Source: Cohnella sp. WQ 127256
GTDB lineage: Bacteria; Bacillota; Bacilli; Paenibacillales; Paenibacillaceae
NCBI RefSeq assembly: GCF_024519285.1
Contig: NZ_JAMZCY010000001.1
Location: 1,426,001 to 1,490,000, forward strand
Direction: 5' to 3'
Length of the DNA: 64,000 bases
In this document: positions 1 to 9,406 of the stretch, piece by piece
How positions within the stretch are numbered: the first letter of the stretch is position 1
Layout of the letters: every line of letters starts with the position of its first letter
The notes under the pieces: generated by a model
Told to the model about the DNA's origin: nothing
Database searches by the model: none
Seen by the model: only the letters and a program-made list of their open reading frames with translations
Translations under genes and position numbers: made by a program

Positions 1-2
1 CC

Positions 3-335
3 TTCTCCTCTGCCACCCCGTCCGATTCGCATCTGTTTGTTTCCGGTCAGGGAGGCACTGATCCGCTCACCGGGGAAGTGACAGACGATGATCTTGAAGG
101 TCAGACTCTATTAACGATTCAGAATATCGAGAATATTCTAGCTCAATCCGGATTGAAGCTAGAGGACGTTGTTAAAGTAAACGTCTACCTAAAAAGCAAA
201 AGCGACTACGAATTATTCAATCGCATTTATGCTCGCGTCTTTCCACGCCCCTATCCTGCACGTACTCTGGTCTATTGCGAGCTCAACTTTAATCTCCTTG
301 TAGAGATTGATGTTATTGCTAATCTTCGCAAGTAG
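3..335 (+). CDS. RidA (YjgF/YER057c/UK114) family protein, 5' end missing
   Basis: The reading frame is open from the first bases of the window, so the gene starts upstream. The visible 110 residues contain the family hallmarks: a SGQGGTDPLTGE stretch near the start of the visible part, the middle helix in which QNIENIL precedes GLKLEDVVKVNVYL, and the C-terminal PYPARTLVYCELN segment followed by the IDVIA strand. RidA proteins are small trimeric cytosolic enzymes that hydrolyse reactive enamine/imine intermediates, or belong to related branches with other substrates. The substrate-binding Arg of RidA seems present in PARTLV. The gene converges on the catabolic operon that ends at 423, and they share a terminator hairpin. 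Family call is firm; the subgroup cannot be told. Confidence 0.88.
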   Translation, partial: FSSATPSDSHLFVSGQGGTDPLTGEVTDDDLEGQTLLTIQNIENILAQSGLKLEDVVKVNVYLKSKSDYELFNRIYARVFPRPYPARTLVYCELNFNLLVEIDVIANLRK

Positions 336-356
336 CAGTTGTTTATCGTAAAATAA

Positions 357-389
357 CAACGCCCGTAGGACATATTCCATCGGGCGTTG
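357..389. terminator. Bidirectional rho-independent terminator
   Basis: A hairpin with perfect 9-bp arms (CAACGCCCG at 357-365 and CGGGCGTTG at 381-389), extended inward by a few more pairs, lies between the convergent RidA gene and the operon end at 423. It can serve both strands. Confidence 0.7.
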
Positions 390-422
390 TCCATTACTAC
401 AATACAACCGCAACGCTACGCA

Positions 423-1178
423 CTATTTATTAAGAGCCAGCTCTGCAATCTCTTGCTCCGTGAGTTCTTTCTTAAACACAGCTAGCCCCCCAATCTGCCC
501 TGCGTAGAAATTCCCAATCTCGCCTGAACGGTCTACTGCCCCAACGGTGAAATCAGCACCATCTGCCCCTCCGTCGAACAGACCACCTTTATACGAATAT
601 GGATTATATCGATCTCTCGCATCTAACTTGCCATTCAAGTAAGAGCGGACATATTCACCGTCATAGGTAAACGCTATGAATTGCCACTGATCAAAAGGTA
701 CGCTTGATTGTCCGATGGAAGCATCCATACAATACATATAACCAGGAGTCGGACCGCCAATCGAAGATACATGACCACACACTTGATCTCCGCTATCCCA
801 GATTGCCAAATTCAAGAATAACCCGTATTGACGCTTCTCCTTCGTCTCGTTCCATATTCCGGCAATAAATTCACAATGACTCCGCGTTGTCGCATTTCTC
901 TTCACCCATGCAGCGACAGTCACTTCTGCATGATGACCGTAAATGTTCAATGAAGTCGCTTCTTCACGAGAAACTCTAAACCAATCGCCTTCGCGCAGTA
1001 AAGCGCTATAGGTACCGAATTGCCCATCCTCCACCCGTTCGATCCTACCAGACATCTCCTGCAGTTTATAACCATTAGGGCCTTTGGATACCCTCCTCTC
1101 ACCAGCAGCCTCTTGGAAATCCCAAAAGGCTACAAGTGAAGGATGATTCTGAATGAATGTTGAAGTTAATGTTCTCAT
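423..1178 (-). CDS. LamG/concanavalin A-like jelly-roll domain protein
   Basis: This 251-residue protein is one LamG_3-like jelly-roll: an N-terminal LVAFWDFQEA motif, a VTVAAWVKR strand, a DQWQFIAFTYDGEYVRSYLNG stretch (split here by the family's usual turn) and a C-terminal GQIGGLAVFKKELTEQEI segment, which is the normal ending of the fold. There is no signal peptide, so it should be cytosolic, unlike most LamG proteins. It is the last gene of the eight-gene operon and overlaps the creatininase-family gene by 4 bp (ATGA), showing tight coupling. Such domains bind carbohydrate or act as lectin-like accessory modules; no catalytic residues can be named. A role in handling the operon's carbohydrate substrate is inference. 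Confidence 0.75.
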   Translation of the reverse strand: MRTLTSTFIQNHPSLVAFWDFQEAAGERRVSKGPNGYKLQEMSGRIERVEDGQFGTYSALLREGDWFRVSREEATSLNIYGHHAEVTVAAWVKRNATTRSHCEFIAGIWNETKEKRQYGLFLNLAIWDSGDQVCGHVSSIGGPTPGYMYCMDASIGQSSVPFDQWQFIAFTYDGEYVRSYLNGKLDARDRYNPYSYKGGLFDGGADGADFTVGAVDRSGEIGNFYAGQIGGLAVFKKELTEQEIAELALNK

Positions 1179-1969
1179 TTATCCCTATTCATGCTCCTTT
1201 CCCCGCTGTCCATTGAATCGTATACATTGATAAGCCAAGCTGTTACAGAATGATTAATCGCTTCTAAATACCTTTCCCCCCGCTCTTTCGTTGCCATATG
1301 TGGCGCATCGGTGTAGCCACCCGAGCCGGTCAACTCCAAATGTCTGCCTATGAAAGTCCCTGGAGGACCGGAGTTTATCCAAGCCCGCTCTGAATGCTCT
1401 GCAACAATGAGATCGGTAGCGACTAGATCTTCCCGCAGGGCCATAATTACCGAAGTCTCAAATCCACCAGCATGTCCCGGTACCATACCAACTTCATCGG
1501 CATTTACTCTGTGCAATTGTTCTCTGGATATACTCCAATAGGATGCCGATGCGGTCCAAACTGGATGTTTCACAGCCAGGTCATTGGCCGTCTGGTGCAT
1601 GATTGGCTCGTTTCCGCCATGGCCGTTCAAGAACACGATCCTGCGAAAGCCACAAGACACTAGACTTTCACCTATATCCCTTAGCATCTGCATATAGGTA
1701 GAGGAGGAGAAGGATAACGTCCCCCCGAACTGCTTGTGATGATCCGAGCATCCGATCGATATTAACGGACATAGCAGAATCGGCACGGTTTTTGCCGCTT
1801 GCTCGACTGCTTCGGTCGCCACGAATTGTCCGATTAGGCTATCCGTATATACGGGTAAATGGGGCCCATGCTGCTCGGTCGCAGCCAGCGCAACAACAAC
1901 CATGTATCCTTCCGCAGCCTTCTGATTTAATTGCTCCCTTGTGTGCTCGTGAAATAGAAACGATTTCAT
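1175..1969 (-). CDS. Creatininase-family amidohydrolase (creatinine amidohydrolase fold)
   Basis: The 264-residue protein shows the metal-binding signature of the creatininase family: ATEQHGPHLPVYTDS near residue 32, FGGTLSFSSSTY in the middle, the FLNGHGGNEPIM loop and GHAGGFETS. The Glu, His, Asp and second Glu ligands of the two-metal centre all appear present. Relatives hydrolyse cyclic amides (creatinine), formamides or peptides (MftE), so the real substrate is open. The frame is open further upstream into the preceding gene, but the ATG at 1969 has a strong GGGAGGGG Shine-Dalgarno 8 bases before it and gives the family's usual length. It follows the SMP-30 gene by 20 bp and overlaps the LamG gene by 4 bp, so all three are cotranscribed. 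Confidence 0.85.
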   Translation of the reverse strand: MKSFLFHEHTREQLNQKAAEGYMVVVALAATEQHGPHLPVYTDSLIGQFVATEAVEQAAKTVPILLCPLISIGCSDHHKQFGGTLSFSSSTYMQMLRDIGESLVSCGFRRIVFLNGHGGNEPIMHQTANDLAVKHPVWTASASYWSISREQLHRVNADEVGMVPGHAGGFETSVIMALREDLVATDLIVAEHSERAWINSGPPGTFIGRHLELTGSGGYTDAPHMATKERGERYLEAINHSVTAWLINVYDSMDSGERSMNRDK

Positions 1970-1989
1970 CGTAACATCCCCTCCCCCGT

Positions 1990-2835
1990 TTATTTCCACA
2001 TTCCCCAACAGCGACCCGGATGCTCTACGACAAATACCTGAACATTGCCGACATCCGACACAGTCACATAACAGTGTTTGCCTTCCGGCCCGCCAAACGT
2101 CAGATTGGTGCAATCCGTTCCTTCTAGCCTGATTTCCCGAAGCAGGTCGCCATGCGGAGAAATGACCGCTATGACACCTTTACCGAAGCGGGTTACATAC
2201 AAATTTCCCTTCATGTCACAACGCATCCCATCTAGCAGATGATCGGTGAAAGCAATGAGCAATCGCTTATTGCTGATTTCCCCTCTCTCATTCAGATCAT
2301 ACGCCCAAATCTTGCGCTGCAACGTTTCGTTAACATAGAGTATAGTATCGTCTGGATTGACCTCGATACCGTTCGTTGTCCCCATATTGGCTTCTAATAG
2401 AGCTACTGTACCGTCTGGATCTATACGCCATAAATTCCCTGTGCCATCGTCCCAATTCGGATCACTAGCATAGATAACTCCCTTCCTTGTAATCGCAATA
2501 TCGTTTGGTTGATGCATCCGAGGCTCATGGGCATGTATGGTCAGATTCCGCGTGGACATGTCTACCTTCATAATGTTGTGATGGACGAAATCTGCGATGA
2601 ACATCTCTCCATCTCGATTAAAGCGAATTCCGTTCCCTATACTCCCATTAGGCAATTCAACGAAAATGCTCTCTTCTCCCTGAGGAGTTACCTGTCCGAT
2701 AGTACCCGGCTTTGAATAATTAACGGCATAGATATTGCCGGCTCCATCACAGGCTGGTCCTTCTATCCCGCTAGTGAAGCTCCTTGGTAACGTTAGCGCA
2801 GCGCTGACATAATCCAATGATCTCATCTCCTTCAC
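1990..2835 (-). CDS. SMP-30/gluconolactonase/LRE-like beta-propeller protein
   Basis: The 281-residue protein is a six-bladed SMP-30-type propeller. The four metal ligands of the family can be matched: Glu in GIEGPACD, Asn in HQPNDIAI, Asn in TTNGIEVN and Asp in LLDGMRCD. SMP-30/gluconolactonase enzymes open sugar lactones to aldonic acids with a divalent metal. In this operon, downstream of an SDR and Gfo/Idh-type dehydrogenases, lactone hydrolysis after sugar oxidation is the natural role (inference). The start is uncertain: GTG at 2835 begins the longest frame, but a TTG at 2817 lies 9 bases after an AAGGAG sequence and may be the true start. Confidence 0.85.
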   Translation of the reverse strand: MKEMRSLDYVSAALTLPRSFTSGIEGPACDGAGNIYAVNYSKPGTIGQVTPQGEESIFVELPNGSIGNGIRFNRDGEMFIADFVHHNIMKVDMSTRNLTIHAHEPRMHQPNDIAITRKGVIYASDPNWDDGTGNLWRIDPDGTVALLEANMGTTNGIEVNPDDTILYVNETLQRKIWAYDLNERGEISNKRLLIAFTDHLLDGMRCDMKGNLYVTRFGKGVIAVISPHGDLLREIRLEGTDCTNLTFGGPEGKHCYVTVSDVGNVQVFVVEHPGRCWGMWK

Positions 2836-2870
2836 TCATCTTCTACAGATCCCATGGCTTCAACTTGTGG

Positions 2871-3620
2871 TTAATGAAAGCCTCCGTCAACCTGATAGCG
2901 AGAACCGGTGACATAAGACGAAGCATCGGATAACAGGAATGCAGCAACCTCGTTCACTTCATCTGCACTCCCACTTCGCCCCATCCATGAATTTTGCTTA
3001 ATCGTAGCTATCTGCTGATCGGTTTGGCGCTCGATCAATTCCTTCGCATCGAAATCTCCTGGCACGAGCACGTTCGCCCGAATGCCAACCTCGGCATAAT
3101 CGGCAGCTACTACACGCGTCATCTGATCTACCCCAGCCTTTGCCGCCCCGTAAGCTAGACAGCCCTTAGAAACAATCTGACCTAGAATCGAAGAGGTGTT
3201 CACGATAGAGCCTCCACCAGACCGAATAAGTAAAGGGATTGCATATTTATTTAATAGAAAGGTACTCGTCAGCGTCCCTCGAATGGAGCTATCCCACTCT
3301 TCCAGCGACATCTCCACGACCGGCTTCCAGCCGTTTGTGTAAACATTGTGATATGTCCCATCTAATCTACCGAAGCTGCGATCGACGTCTGAGATGACCG
3401 CTTTGACCTCGTCCTCCACACACATGTCCGCCTGTCTATACTTCATTCGAAGCTCCCCATATTGCTCCTGTAGAAGCTCGATATCTGGATATTTGTCCAA
3501 AGGAACGCGATCACATCCATATATCGTTGCCCCACGTTCTAGAAACATCTCGATTGCCGAGCGACCAAGCGAGCCTAAGCATCCCGTTATCAAAATAACC
3601 TTGTCCTGCAGCATGTTCAT
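2871..3620 (-). CDS. Short-chain dehydrogenase/reductase (SDR)
   Basis: This is a classical 249-residue SDR. The NAD(P)-binding TGCLGSLGR loop lies near the N-terminus, followed by an Asp after beta-2 (GCDRVPLD) that suggests preference for NAD over NADP. The active site has NTSSILGQ (Ser) and YGAAKAG (Tyr and Lys). The C-terminus FLLSDASSYVTGSRYQVDGGFH is the usual SDR ending with two residues around the GG. An upstream GTG at 3629 is in frame, but its bases belong to the Shine-Dalgarno of the ATG at 3620, which is preferred. It lies between the Gfo/Idh and SMP-30 genes of the operon and probably oxidises an alcohol group of the operon's substrate. Confidence 0.88.
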   Translation of the reverse strand: MNMLQDKVILITGCLGSLGRSAIEMFLERGATIYGCDRVPLDKYPDIELLQEQYGELRMKYRQADMCVEDEVKAVISDVDRSFGRLDGTYHNVYTNGWKPVVEMSLEEWDSSIRGTLTSTFLLNKYAIPLLIRSGGGSIVNTSSILGQIVSKGCLAYGAAKAGVDQMTRVVAADYAEVGIRANVLVPGDFDAKELIERQTDQQIATIKQNSWMGRSGSADEVNEVAAFLLSDASSYVTGSRYQVDGGFH

Positions 3621-3634
3621 TCTGATCACCTTCC

Positions 3635-4786
3635 CTACAGAAGTTGAGGATCAAGCGGCTTAACCTCGACGACCTGACCACCACTACGAATCGATTCTGT
3701 TGCAGCAACTCCCGCCGCTACGCTCATTCTTCCTGCTACTGGCGTAGCTAGCGGAGCTTTGCCATCCACGATCATTCGAATGAAATCCTCGAATATCCCA
3801 GGATCGGCGCCTGAATGTCCTCCCTCGGCATGCTTGATCTCGTATGTCCGGTCGGCTAGCTCTCGGTAACTATTCGAACGCCTTGTCTGGACATAAACCT
3901 TATTATCCGGCTGAGAATTTTCTATTCTTCCTTCCGTACCAATAAACGTATAATTGCGATGGTAATCCGGAGTAAAATGACACTGCAAATAGGAGGCCTT
4001 AATGCCTCCTTCAAGCTCCATGATCATCATACTGTTATCTTCAACGTCAATCTCTTGACGGAAAGCGCACTGCGTTCGTGTCTCAAACTGCGCCTCGGTG
4101 CATATTTGCCGCTGATCACAGGTCGGACATGTCAAATCGTTTGGTTTGTTGCCGCCAAAAAAATCAAGACTTCCAAATGCCGCTACCTTCTTTGTATATT
4201 GACCCGTAATCCAATGAATGATATCAATATCATGTGAGCCTTTCTGTAAGAGCATCGAGGTTGTATTGCGAGAATTTGCATGCCAGTCGTGGTAATAATA
4301 GTCCCCCCCATGACCAACGAAATGCCTCACCCACACAGCCTTTATCTCTCCGATCGCACCGGAATCGACAATTTCCTTCATCGTCCGAAACATATTCATG
4401 TAACGCATATTAAATCCGACCATTAACTGTTTGCCTGACTCCTTATGAGCTTGCAGGATCCGGTCGCACCCTTCAACCGTAATCGCTAGAGGTTTCTCGC
4501 AAAACACATGCTTTCCCGCTTGTAATGCCGCTATTGCATGTTCTTCATGGCAATAATCAGGTGATGTGACCGCGATCGCATCAATATCCTGACGTTCCAG
4601 TAGCTCTCGATAATCCGTTGTAATGAAGGCTTCCGGGTTGATATCCTTCTTGAAATCCTGGAGATGCCGTTCGTTAATATCGGCACCTCCGACGATCATG
4701 GATCTACCACTTGGCTCGTGCCATAGCTCTGCAATACGTCCTCTGCCGGACACTCCAATCATGCCGATTCTGACCTGTTTCATCAT
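3635..4786 (-). CDS. Gfo/Idh/MocA family oxidoreductase
   Basis: The 383-residue protein has an N-terminal Rossmann fold (IGMIGVSGRGRIAEL) and the family's EKPLAI motif with the catalytic-region Lys at about residue 96 (HVFCEKPLAI). It also has a C-terminal alpha/beta domain with the LLQKGSHDIDIIHWITG helix, in which the His and Asp are the usual catalytic partners. Cysteine pairs in PNDLTCPTCDQRQICTE and the following CAFRQ form a likely Zn or Fe-S-like knuckle seen in one subgroup. These enzymes oxidise a sugar, polyol or glycoside hydroxyl with NAD(P). The gene overlaps the FAD oxidoreductase stop by 4 bp (ATGA), so it is translationally coupled. Confidence 0.9.
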   Translation of the reverse strand: MMKQVRIGMIGVSGRGRIAELWHEPSGRSMIVGGADINERHLQDFKKDINPEAFITTDYRELLERQDIDAIAVTSPDYCHEEHAIAALQAGKHVFCEKPLAITVEGCDRILQAHKESGKQLMVGFNMRYMNMFRTMKEIVDSGAIGEIKAVWVRHFVGHGGDYYYHDWHANSRNTTSMLLQKGSHDIDIIHWITGQYTKKVAAFGSLDFFGGNKPNDLTCPTCDQRQICTEAQFETRTQCAFRQEIDVEDNSMMIMELEGGIKASYLQCHFTPDYHRNYTFIGTEGRIENSQPDNKVYVQTRRSNSYRELADRTYEIKHAEGGHSGADPGIFEDFIRMIVDGKAPLATPVAGRMSVAAGVAATESIRSGGQVVEVKPLDPQLL

Positions 4787-7122
4787 TCCTCATCCTTCCC
4801 TGAACGCTTAGGTTTGGGTAACGGATAGCAGCGGATTTCATAGATCGCGGCAGACGGGTCGCCATTCGTGGCATGAATGACAACGCGCAACCGATTGGTA
4901 ATTATGGCTGTTTCCAATGTAATGACCCGTCTGCGCTGATAATTACCACGCAACGTTGCAAGCTCAACCCATTGCCCATCTGCGATAGCTTCAAGCGTAA
5001 TATCCTTCGGGCATTGTGGGTCCTTGTACAGCGCAGGGTACTGCATATATCCACGTATCAAGTGACCAGGAAAAGTCAGCTCAATCACACCAACCTCGAC
5101 TTGCTCCTCCCACGAAAGCTCCAGCCATTGGGGTAAATTCTGAGACGGATCAGATCGCCAGAGGTTCGTATACCGATAGGGTCTCGTGACACCGCTAAGC
5201 ACATTACCTGCTTCGTAGCAGGCTTGTGGAGGCTGGACCTTAAGGCTCATCATGACTCCATGACCGAGCTTGCGCATTTTCTCTTCTCCGATTTCATAGG
5301 CGCTCACATGACCTGGTTCGATTGAAGATGCCGAAACCCAGCTAACATGCGGATTCGCAAGTAAATCCAGCCGTACGTAAGAGCCACGAATCGCCACAAC
5401 AGAAAGGTTAATGCGCCACTCCACCCATTGCTCCACCCCAACAGGTATTGTGAGTAATGTTGCTGCCAACGGCTCATCGGGATGAAGCCGATAATCCCAA
5501 AGATGGTCCACAGCATAAACCCGCGCTTCAACAAACTGCACCGTACCGGAATCGTTATTCATGCATACCGCTAACGAATCCAGGCGATCCGCTCCTACAG
5601 CAATCCATTGTCCACGTGTAGCGGTCAATGCATCATTCTGCGCATTTGATAGATTTCCCCTCGGAGCTGGTCCGACTGGGGCAAGCGTCGCTTCGCTGCT
5701 CGCTCGTACCGTTGCCTTGCGAGCTAAATCATCAGGGTCTCCATTCCCCCTGTTAGGCAGGAAGCAGCCATCGCGCAGTAGCGCCTGCTGTACTTCATGA
5801 ATACTGCTACTATCTGGGACCTCGCGAACTTGGATGCCTCTCTTTAAGGCAATTGCTGCGGCAGTACCCGCAGCCTGCCCCATTACCGCGGTCGTGCCCA
5901 TCACCCGTACAGTACCCAGTGCCGCGTGTGTAACACTTACATTACGTCCCGCCATCATCAGATTGTTCATATCTTTGGCGATGAGAATTCTCAGCGGGAT
6001 GCCGAACGGACCCACATAGCTTTTTGCCATATAGGTTTGATTGTTGTCCTCTTCAACAGCGGTTTTCTCGCTGTACTCCGCCAGTAACCCTCCGGGTTCA
6101 TGCAAATCGATAAACCATCCTCCATACGCGACTTCATCGGGAAACACAGTCTTCCCTAGAGGATCATGCTCCGTCATCAAGTATTCACCGATAATTCTAC
6201 GACTCTCCCGTTTACCAGGAACTTGCCCAATCCAGTCCAGTGCGTAATTCTGTGCTTCTTCCTGGAGAACCGGATCGCGGTTCTTAATATAATCCCACAC
6301 CCCAAGGACATGTCGAGTTAATTCATGCCGCAACGTCTCATTATCATGGATCGTATGCCAAGGCATGGACAATTCCATCCACCAGAAGCCACTGTAAGGA
6401 TTGACGCCACGTCCGCGCTTCCAGAAAAAATCGGGATCATCGTAACGAACCGCCCATTCCGGAGCTGTGAATGGTATTGGATGACCCACGTTCTTGGCTT
6501 TGATATGAATCGAACTGCCCATCACCGCATCGCTAGCTTTCTCTGGAGCATGTGGTTCACCGAACTCGTCCCGACCTTCTGTTCCGTACCGCCACTTGCA
6601 ACCAGCGAGTGCCGCTACGATTCCATCACCCGTGCAATCGATGAAGGTGATCCCACTCAAATGAAGCTCGGTTTCCGCATGGCTGACGCGAGCAATAACA
6701 GCCTCGACCGTCCGCTCGTCGCTCAGTACGACATCCGTAACGGTAGAATTCAACCGGAAGGTAAGGCCCGGCGTCGCCATGGCCATTTCGTACATCACCA
6801 TATCCCACACGCTGTTTATATAACCATTATCGAATATAGGGCTTTCGTGATTACGCGCCCGCTCCTCAATGAGCAGCTCGGAAATGATTCCAGTCTCGCG
6901 CGCGTAAGCATGAAAGCTGGCTGCCCCTTGAGGAGGCACGCGGATTTCAGACGAGCTGTTGCCACCGAACACGGGGCGATCCTGTACCAGACATACCTGC
7001 GCCCCGTGCCTTGCCGCTGCGACCGCTGCGGAAAATCCTGCCAGTCCTCCTCCGCAAACGACAATATCGTACGATTCCTCTACGACTCTCATCCCGATCG
7101 TTACGCGTTCCGTTCCACCCAT
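4783..7122 (-). CDS. FAD-dependent oxidoreductase (FAD_oxidored family) with C-terminal beta-sandwich
   Basis: About 779 residues. The N-terminus carries an FAD dinucleotide motif (YDIVVCGGGLAGFSAA), then RPVFGGNSSSEIRVPP and the late ATFIDCTGDGIVAALAG-like segment (ITFIDCTGDGIVAALAGC), with MMAGRNVSVTHAALGTVRVM near residue 400. These are typical of the FAD-dependent oxidoreductase family found in polysaccharide-use clusters. After residue 480 there is a long C-terminal region containing a discoidin-like segment (LPQWLELSWEEQVEVGVIEL), which may bind carbohydrate. The annotated start avoids a 165-base overlap with the preceding gene: the ATG at 7122 follows a GGGG-rich ribosome site 17 bases after that gene's stop. 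Substrate is unknown; oxidation or reduction of an operon intermediate is inferred. Confidence 0.85.
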   Translation of the reverse strand: MGGTERVTIGMRVVEESYDIVVCGGGLAGFSAAVAAARHGAQVCLVQDRPVFGGNSSSEIRVPPQGAASFHAYARETGIISELLIEERARNHESPIFDNGYINSVWDMVMYEMAMATPGLTFRLNSTVTDVVLSDERTVEAVIARVSHAETELHLSGITFIDCTGDGIVAALAGCKWRYGTEGRDEFGEPHAPEKASDAVMGSSIHIKAKNVGHPIPFTAPEWAVRYDDPDFFWKRGRGVNPYSGFWWMELSMPWHTIHDNETLRHELTRHVLGVWDYIKNRDPVLQEEAQNYALDWIGQVPGKRESRRIIGEYLMTEHDPLGKTVFPDEVAYGGWFIDLHEPGGLLAEYSEKTAVEEDNNQTYMAKSYVGPFGIPLRILIAKDMNNLMMAGRNVSVTHAALGTVRVMGTTAVMGQAAGTAAAIALKRGIQVREVPDSSSIHEVQQALLRDGCFLPNRGNGDPDDLARKATVRASSEATLAPVGPAPRGNLSNAQNDALTATRGQWIAVGADRLDSLAVCMNNDSGTVQFVEARVYAVDHLWDYRLHPDEPLAATLLTIPVGVEQWVEWRINLSVVAIRGSYVRLDLLANPHVSWVSASSIEPGHVSAYEIGEEKMRKLGHGVMMSLKVQPPQACYEAGNVLSGVTRPYRYTNLWRSDPSQNLPQWLELSWEEQVEVGVIELTFPGHLIRGYMQYPALYKDPQCPKDITLEAIADGQWVELATLRGNYQRRRVITLETAIITNRLRVVIHATNGDPSAAIYEIRCYPLPKPKRSGKDEE

Positions 7123-7138
7123 ATCCGATCCCCCCACT

Positions 7139-9370
7139 TTAAGGAAATGCGATACCACGATATCGAATGACGCAGCCGTATAATTCGGCTGATGCCACGT
7201 GCAAGCAATCGTCCTCTTTCCCGTATGCCAATCGGGAGATGTGATGGATATTTCCGAATTCTGATGCAAGAGCGTTAAGCTCCCCATTATCTTTAATCAT
7301 GCGCGGTCTGCCTAGATCGACGAAGCCATGCTTGCACGAATAATGAAATACATGTCCCGCTTCCTTATCCCCGCCATAAATTCCGAGCACCTCTTCATGA
7401 CCTTTGCGAATAAAGTCGCGAAGCTGGCCGTTGGAATAAAGCCTCCCATATACACTTCTATTCTGTAGATCGGGTGTGAGACGAAATAGCAGACCATCCA
7501 GCGTACCCAACACAACGGTACCGTCCAACAAGACAGCACCTCCTGTAATCGTCGCTTTAAACATTCGACCTCTAATGGATGCTGCTTTTACTGGCAATTG
7601 CTCGGATCGTTCTTCTTTCATGGAATAGGTTATGATATCGTCATTCCGGCCACTTAGCAGCAATCTGTCATTGTCCAGCTTGACGATAAAGCCGTCACGG
7701 GGCTCGACTTCGAGCTGTTCGAGTTTTCTAAAGTCGCTACCTTCGCTCACGTATACGAAGCCTGCGCTATCGCTACCAAGCAGCCTTCCATCATCGAGTA
7801 CGGCTTGAAGCTTAACCAAGATTAGCTCTTGTGGAAGAACCGTCACCTCACAGCTCGCATGAATCAAGTCGATCCGTACAATGCGATGATCTGTCGTTAG
7901 CACTGCTACTATACTTTCACTCATCGACATACAGCTGACTGGGGCGCCCCCTTCATAAACGGGTTTAATGTGCAGAGGGCTGTTCGTAGAAAACTCCGAT
8001 TCGGTTAGGATAACGCTTTGCTTACCGCTGAGAGTATACATTTTGCCGTTAATCGCGCTCATATGACTGACTGCTGTATCCTTCCAGTCCATAACCTGGT
8101 GCAGGGGCAGCGTGCTAACCTCCTTAGCCTCGATGTGCATGAAGGCTGCAGTGCCAACGCCGTTGTAATTGGGTTCGACATAAGGACTAATGACCGCGTT
8201 CGGCACATCTTCTTCTACCGGCTGCAGCTTACTCACATCTACAGCCAATATGTAAGGAGAAAACTCACCGCATACATCTACCATATGGAGCAACCCATTA
8301 TCGTCGAAAATCATTTCACAAATATATTGAGAATCCTTCCCACCCCATGTGATCAATCCTAGATTTTCGGGCTTGCCTCCGTTCAGAAGATCCCAGCGAA
8401 CTAATCGGATCGGACAATATTCATCATAAGTTTTCAAACCGTAGTAGATGACGAAGTTCTCATCTGCCGCAAAACCGCCAATTCCATACGCGTTACTAGA
8501 TGGGATATAGGAGGGCAGAATTGAGCCATGGCGGGTAACCTCTAACGTCTCAGGGTGTAGCTCGATAATTTCCCCATCTAGATTGCCGACCATGAGCAAC
8601 GTATCCTGTGGAGTATGGAGAGCGAAAATAAATTGTCTGCGATGCTTAGTCCCGCTAGGTGGAAGAAATCTGATTTTCAAATCCTCGATCTCGTCTTTCT
8701 CGGGATCGTACCTCCAGAAGCTTCCTGAATAAGAACTACCGTAGAAACGACCATTCGAATCCTTCACAAGTCGACAAGAGGAGAACTCGGACACCTTGCC
8801 GTAGTCCTTCACTTCATTTGTCTCCAGATCCACTCGATAGAAGTGGCCTCTCATATAACCGAGAAAATAATAGAATCTGGAATCGTCGCCGAGCATTCCT
8901 CCATATATGCTTTCCCTCGGTACGGGAATCCCCTTCACTTGTACCTCGTTGGTGTCGGGATTCACGAGCATAAGGATCGAACCGGGGTACCCTTCCCAGG
9001 GATGCTCGTAATGCTGCTCGAACATCCATTGCTTATGCCCCGGTGCCGGAGCTGTATTGTGTGTCGCCATAATCAGCCGACCGTCCGGCATAAAGTCGAT
9101 GCTCGTATGTATTTTACTAGGAGGCATCTGCTCCGGACCGACAATCCATATTTTCGCAACGTCTAAGATCAGTCGTAAATAACCGGTATTCGGATCATAT
9201 TCATAGAGCAATGCCGTGAGCGGCTTCTCATTTTCCCCACACACACTGACATAGAATCGGCCGTCCGGAGATCGAACGAAGTCCCAAACTGCATTATGTC
9301 CCTCTTCATTAGGCAATTGTGTAAAACGTGCGTGTTGCTCGGGTATTCCAGCTAGCAAGTTTGGTTTCAA
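7139..9370 (-). CDS. Large cytosolic beta-propeller protein, function unknown
   Basis: The 743-residue protein is built of repeated beta-strand units such as SPDGRFYVSV, YRVDLETNEVKDYG, VKDSNGRFYGSSYSG and LVRWDLLNG. This suggests one or two seven-bladed propellers of the SMP-30/NHL/WD-like sort. No signal peptide is present, so it stays in the cytosol. I do not recognise an enzyme family with certainty. It starts with TTG at 9370, 8 bases after GGAGG. It is the second gene of the operon and ends 17 bases before the FAD oxidoreductase start. Propellers in such clusters are often lactonases, isomerases or lyases on sugars; this is inference. Confidence 0.65.
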   Translation of the reverse strand: MKPNLLAGIPEQHARFTQLPNEEGHNAVWDFVRSPDGRFYVSVCGENEKPLTALLYEYDPNTGYLRLILDVAKIWIVGPEQMPPSKIHTSIDFMPDGRLIMATHNTAPAPGHKQWMFEQHYEHPWEGYPGSILMLVNPDTNEVQVKGIPVPRESIYGGMLGDDSRFYYFLGYMRGHFYRVDLETNEVKDYGKVSEFSSCRLVKDSNGRFYGSSYSGSFWRYDPEKDEIEDLKIRFLPPSGTKHRRQFIFALHTPQDTLLMVGNLDGEIIELHPETLEVTRHGSILPSYIPSSNAYGIGGFAADENFVIYYGLKTYDEYCPIRLVRWDLLNGGKPENLGLITWGGKDSQYICEMIFDDNGLLHMVDVCGEFSPYILAVDVSKLQPVEEDVPNAVISPYVEPNYNGVGTAAFMHIEAKEVSTLPLHQVMDWKDTAVSHMSAINGKMYTLSGKQSVILTESEFSTNSPLHIKPVYEGGAPVSCMSMSESIVAVLTTDHRIVRIDLIHASCEVTVLPQELILVKLQAVLDDGRLLGSDSAGFVYVSEGSDFRKLEQLEVEPRDGFIVKLDNDRLLLSGRNDDIITYSMKEERSEQLPVKAASIRGRMFKATITGGAVLLDGTVVLGTLDGLLFRLTPDLQNRSVYGRLYSNGQLRDFIRKGHEEVLGIYGGDKEAGHVFHYSCKHGFVDLGRPRMIKDNGELNALASEFGNIHHISRLAYGKEDDCLHVASAELYGCVIRYRGIAFP

Positions 9371-9406
9371 CGCCTATTCCTCCCCTATGCAGACTTGTCG
9401 TCGTTA

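Noticed and set aside
6325-7170. A 281-codon plus-strand open frame
   Set aside because: It lies entirely antisense to the FAD oxidoreductase and the end of the propeller gene, has no ribosome site and no recognisable domain.
7123-7287. A 55-residue N-terminal extension of the FAD oxidoreductase
   Set aside because: It would overlap the upstream propeller gene by 149 bases, and the FAD motif starts only after ATG 7122.
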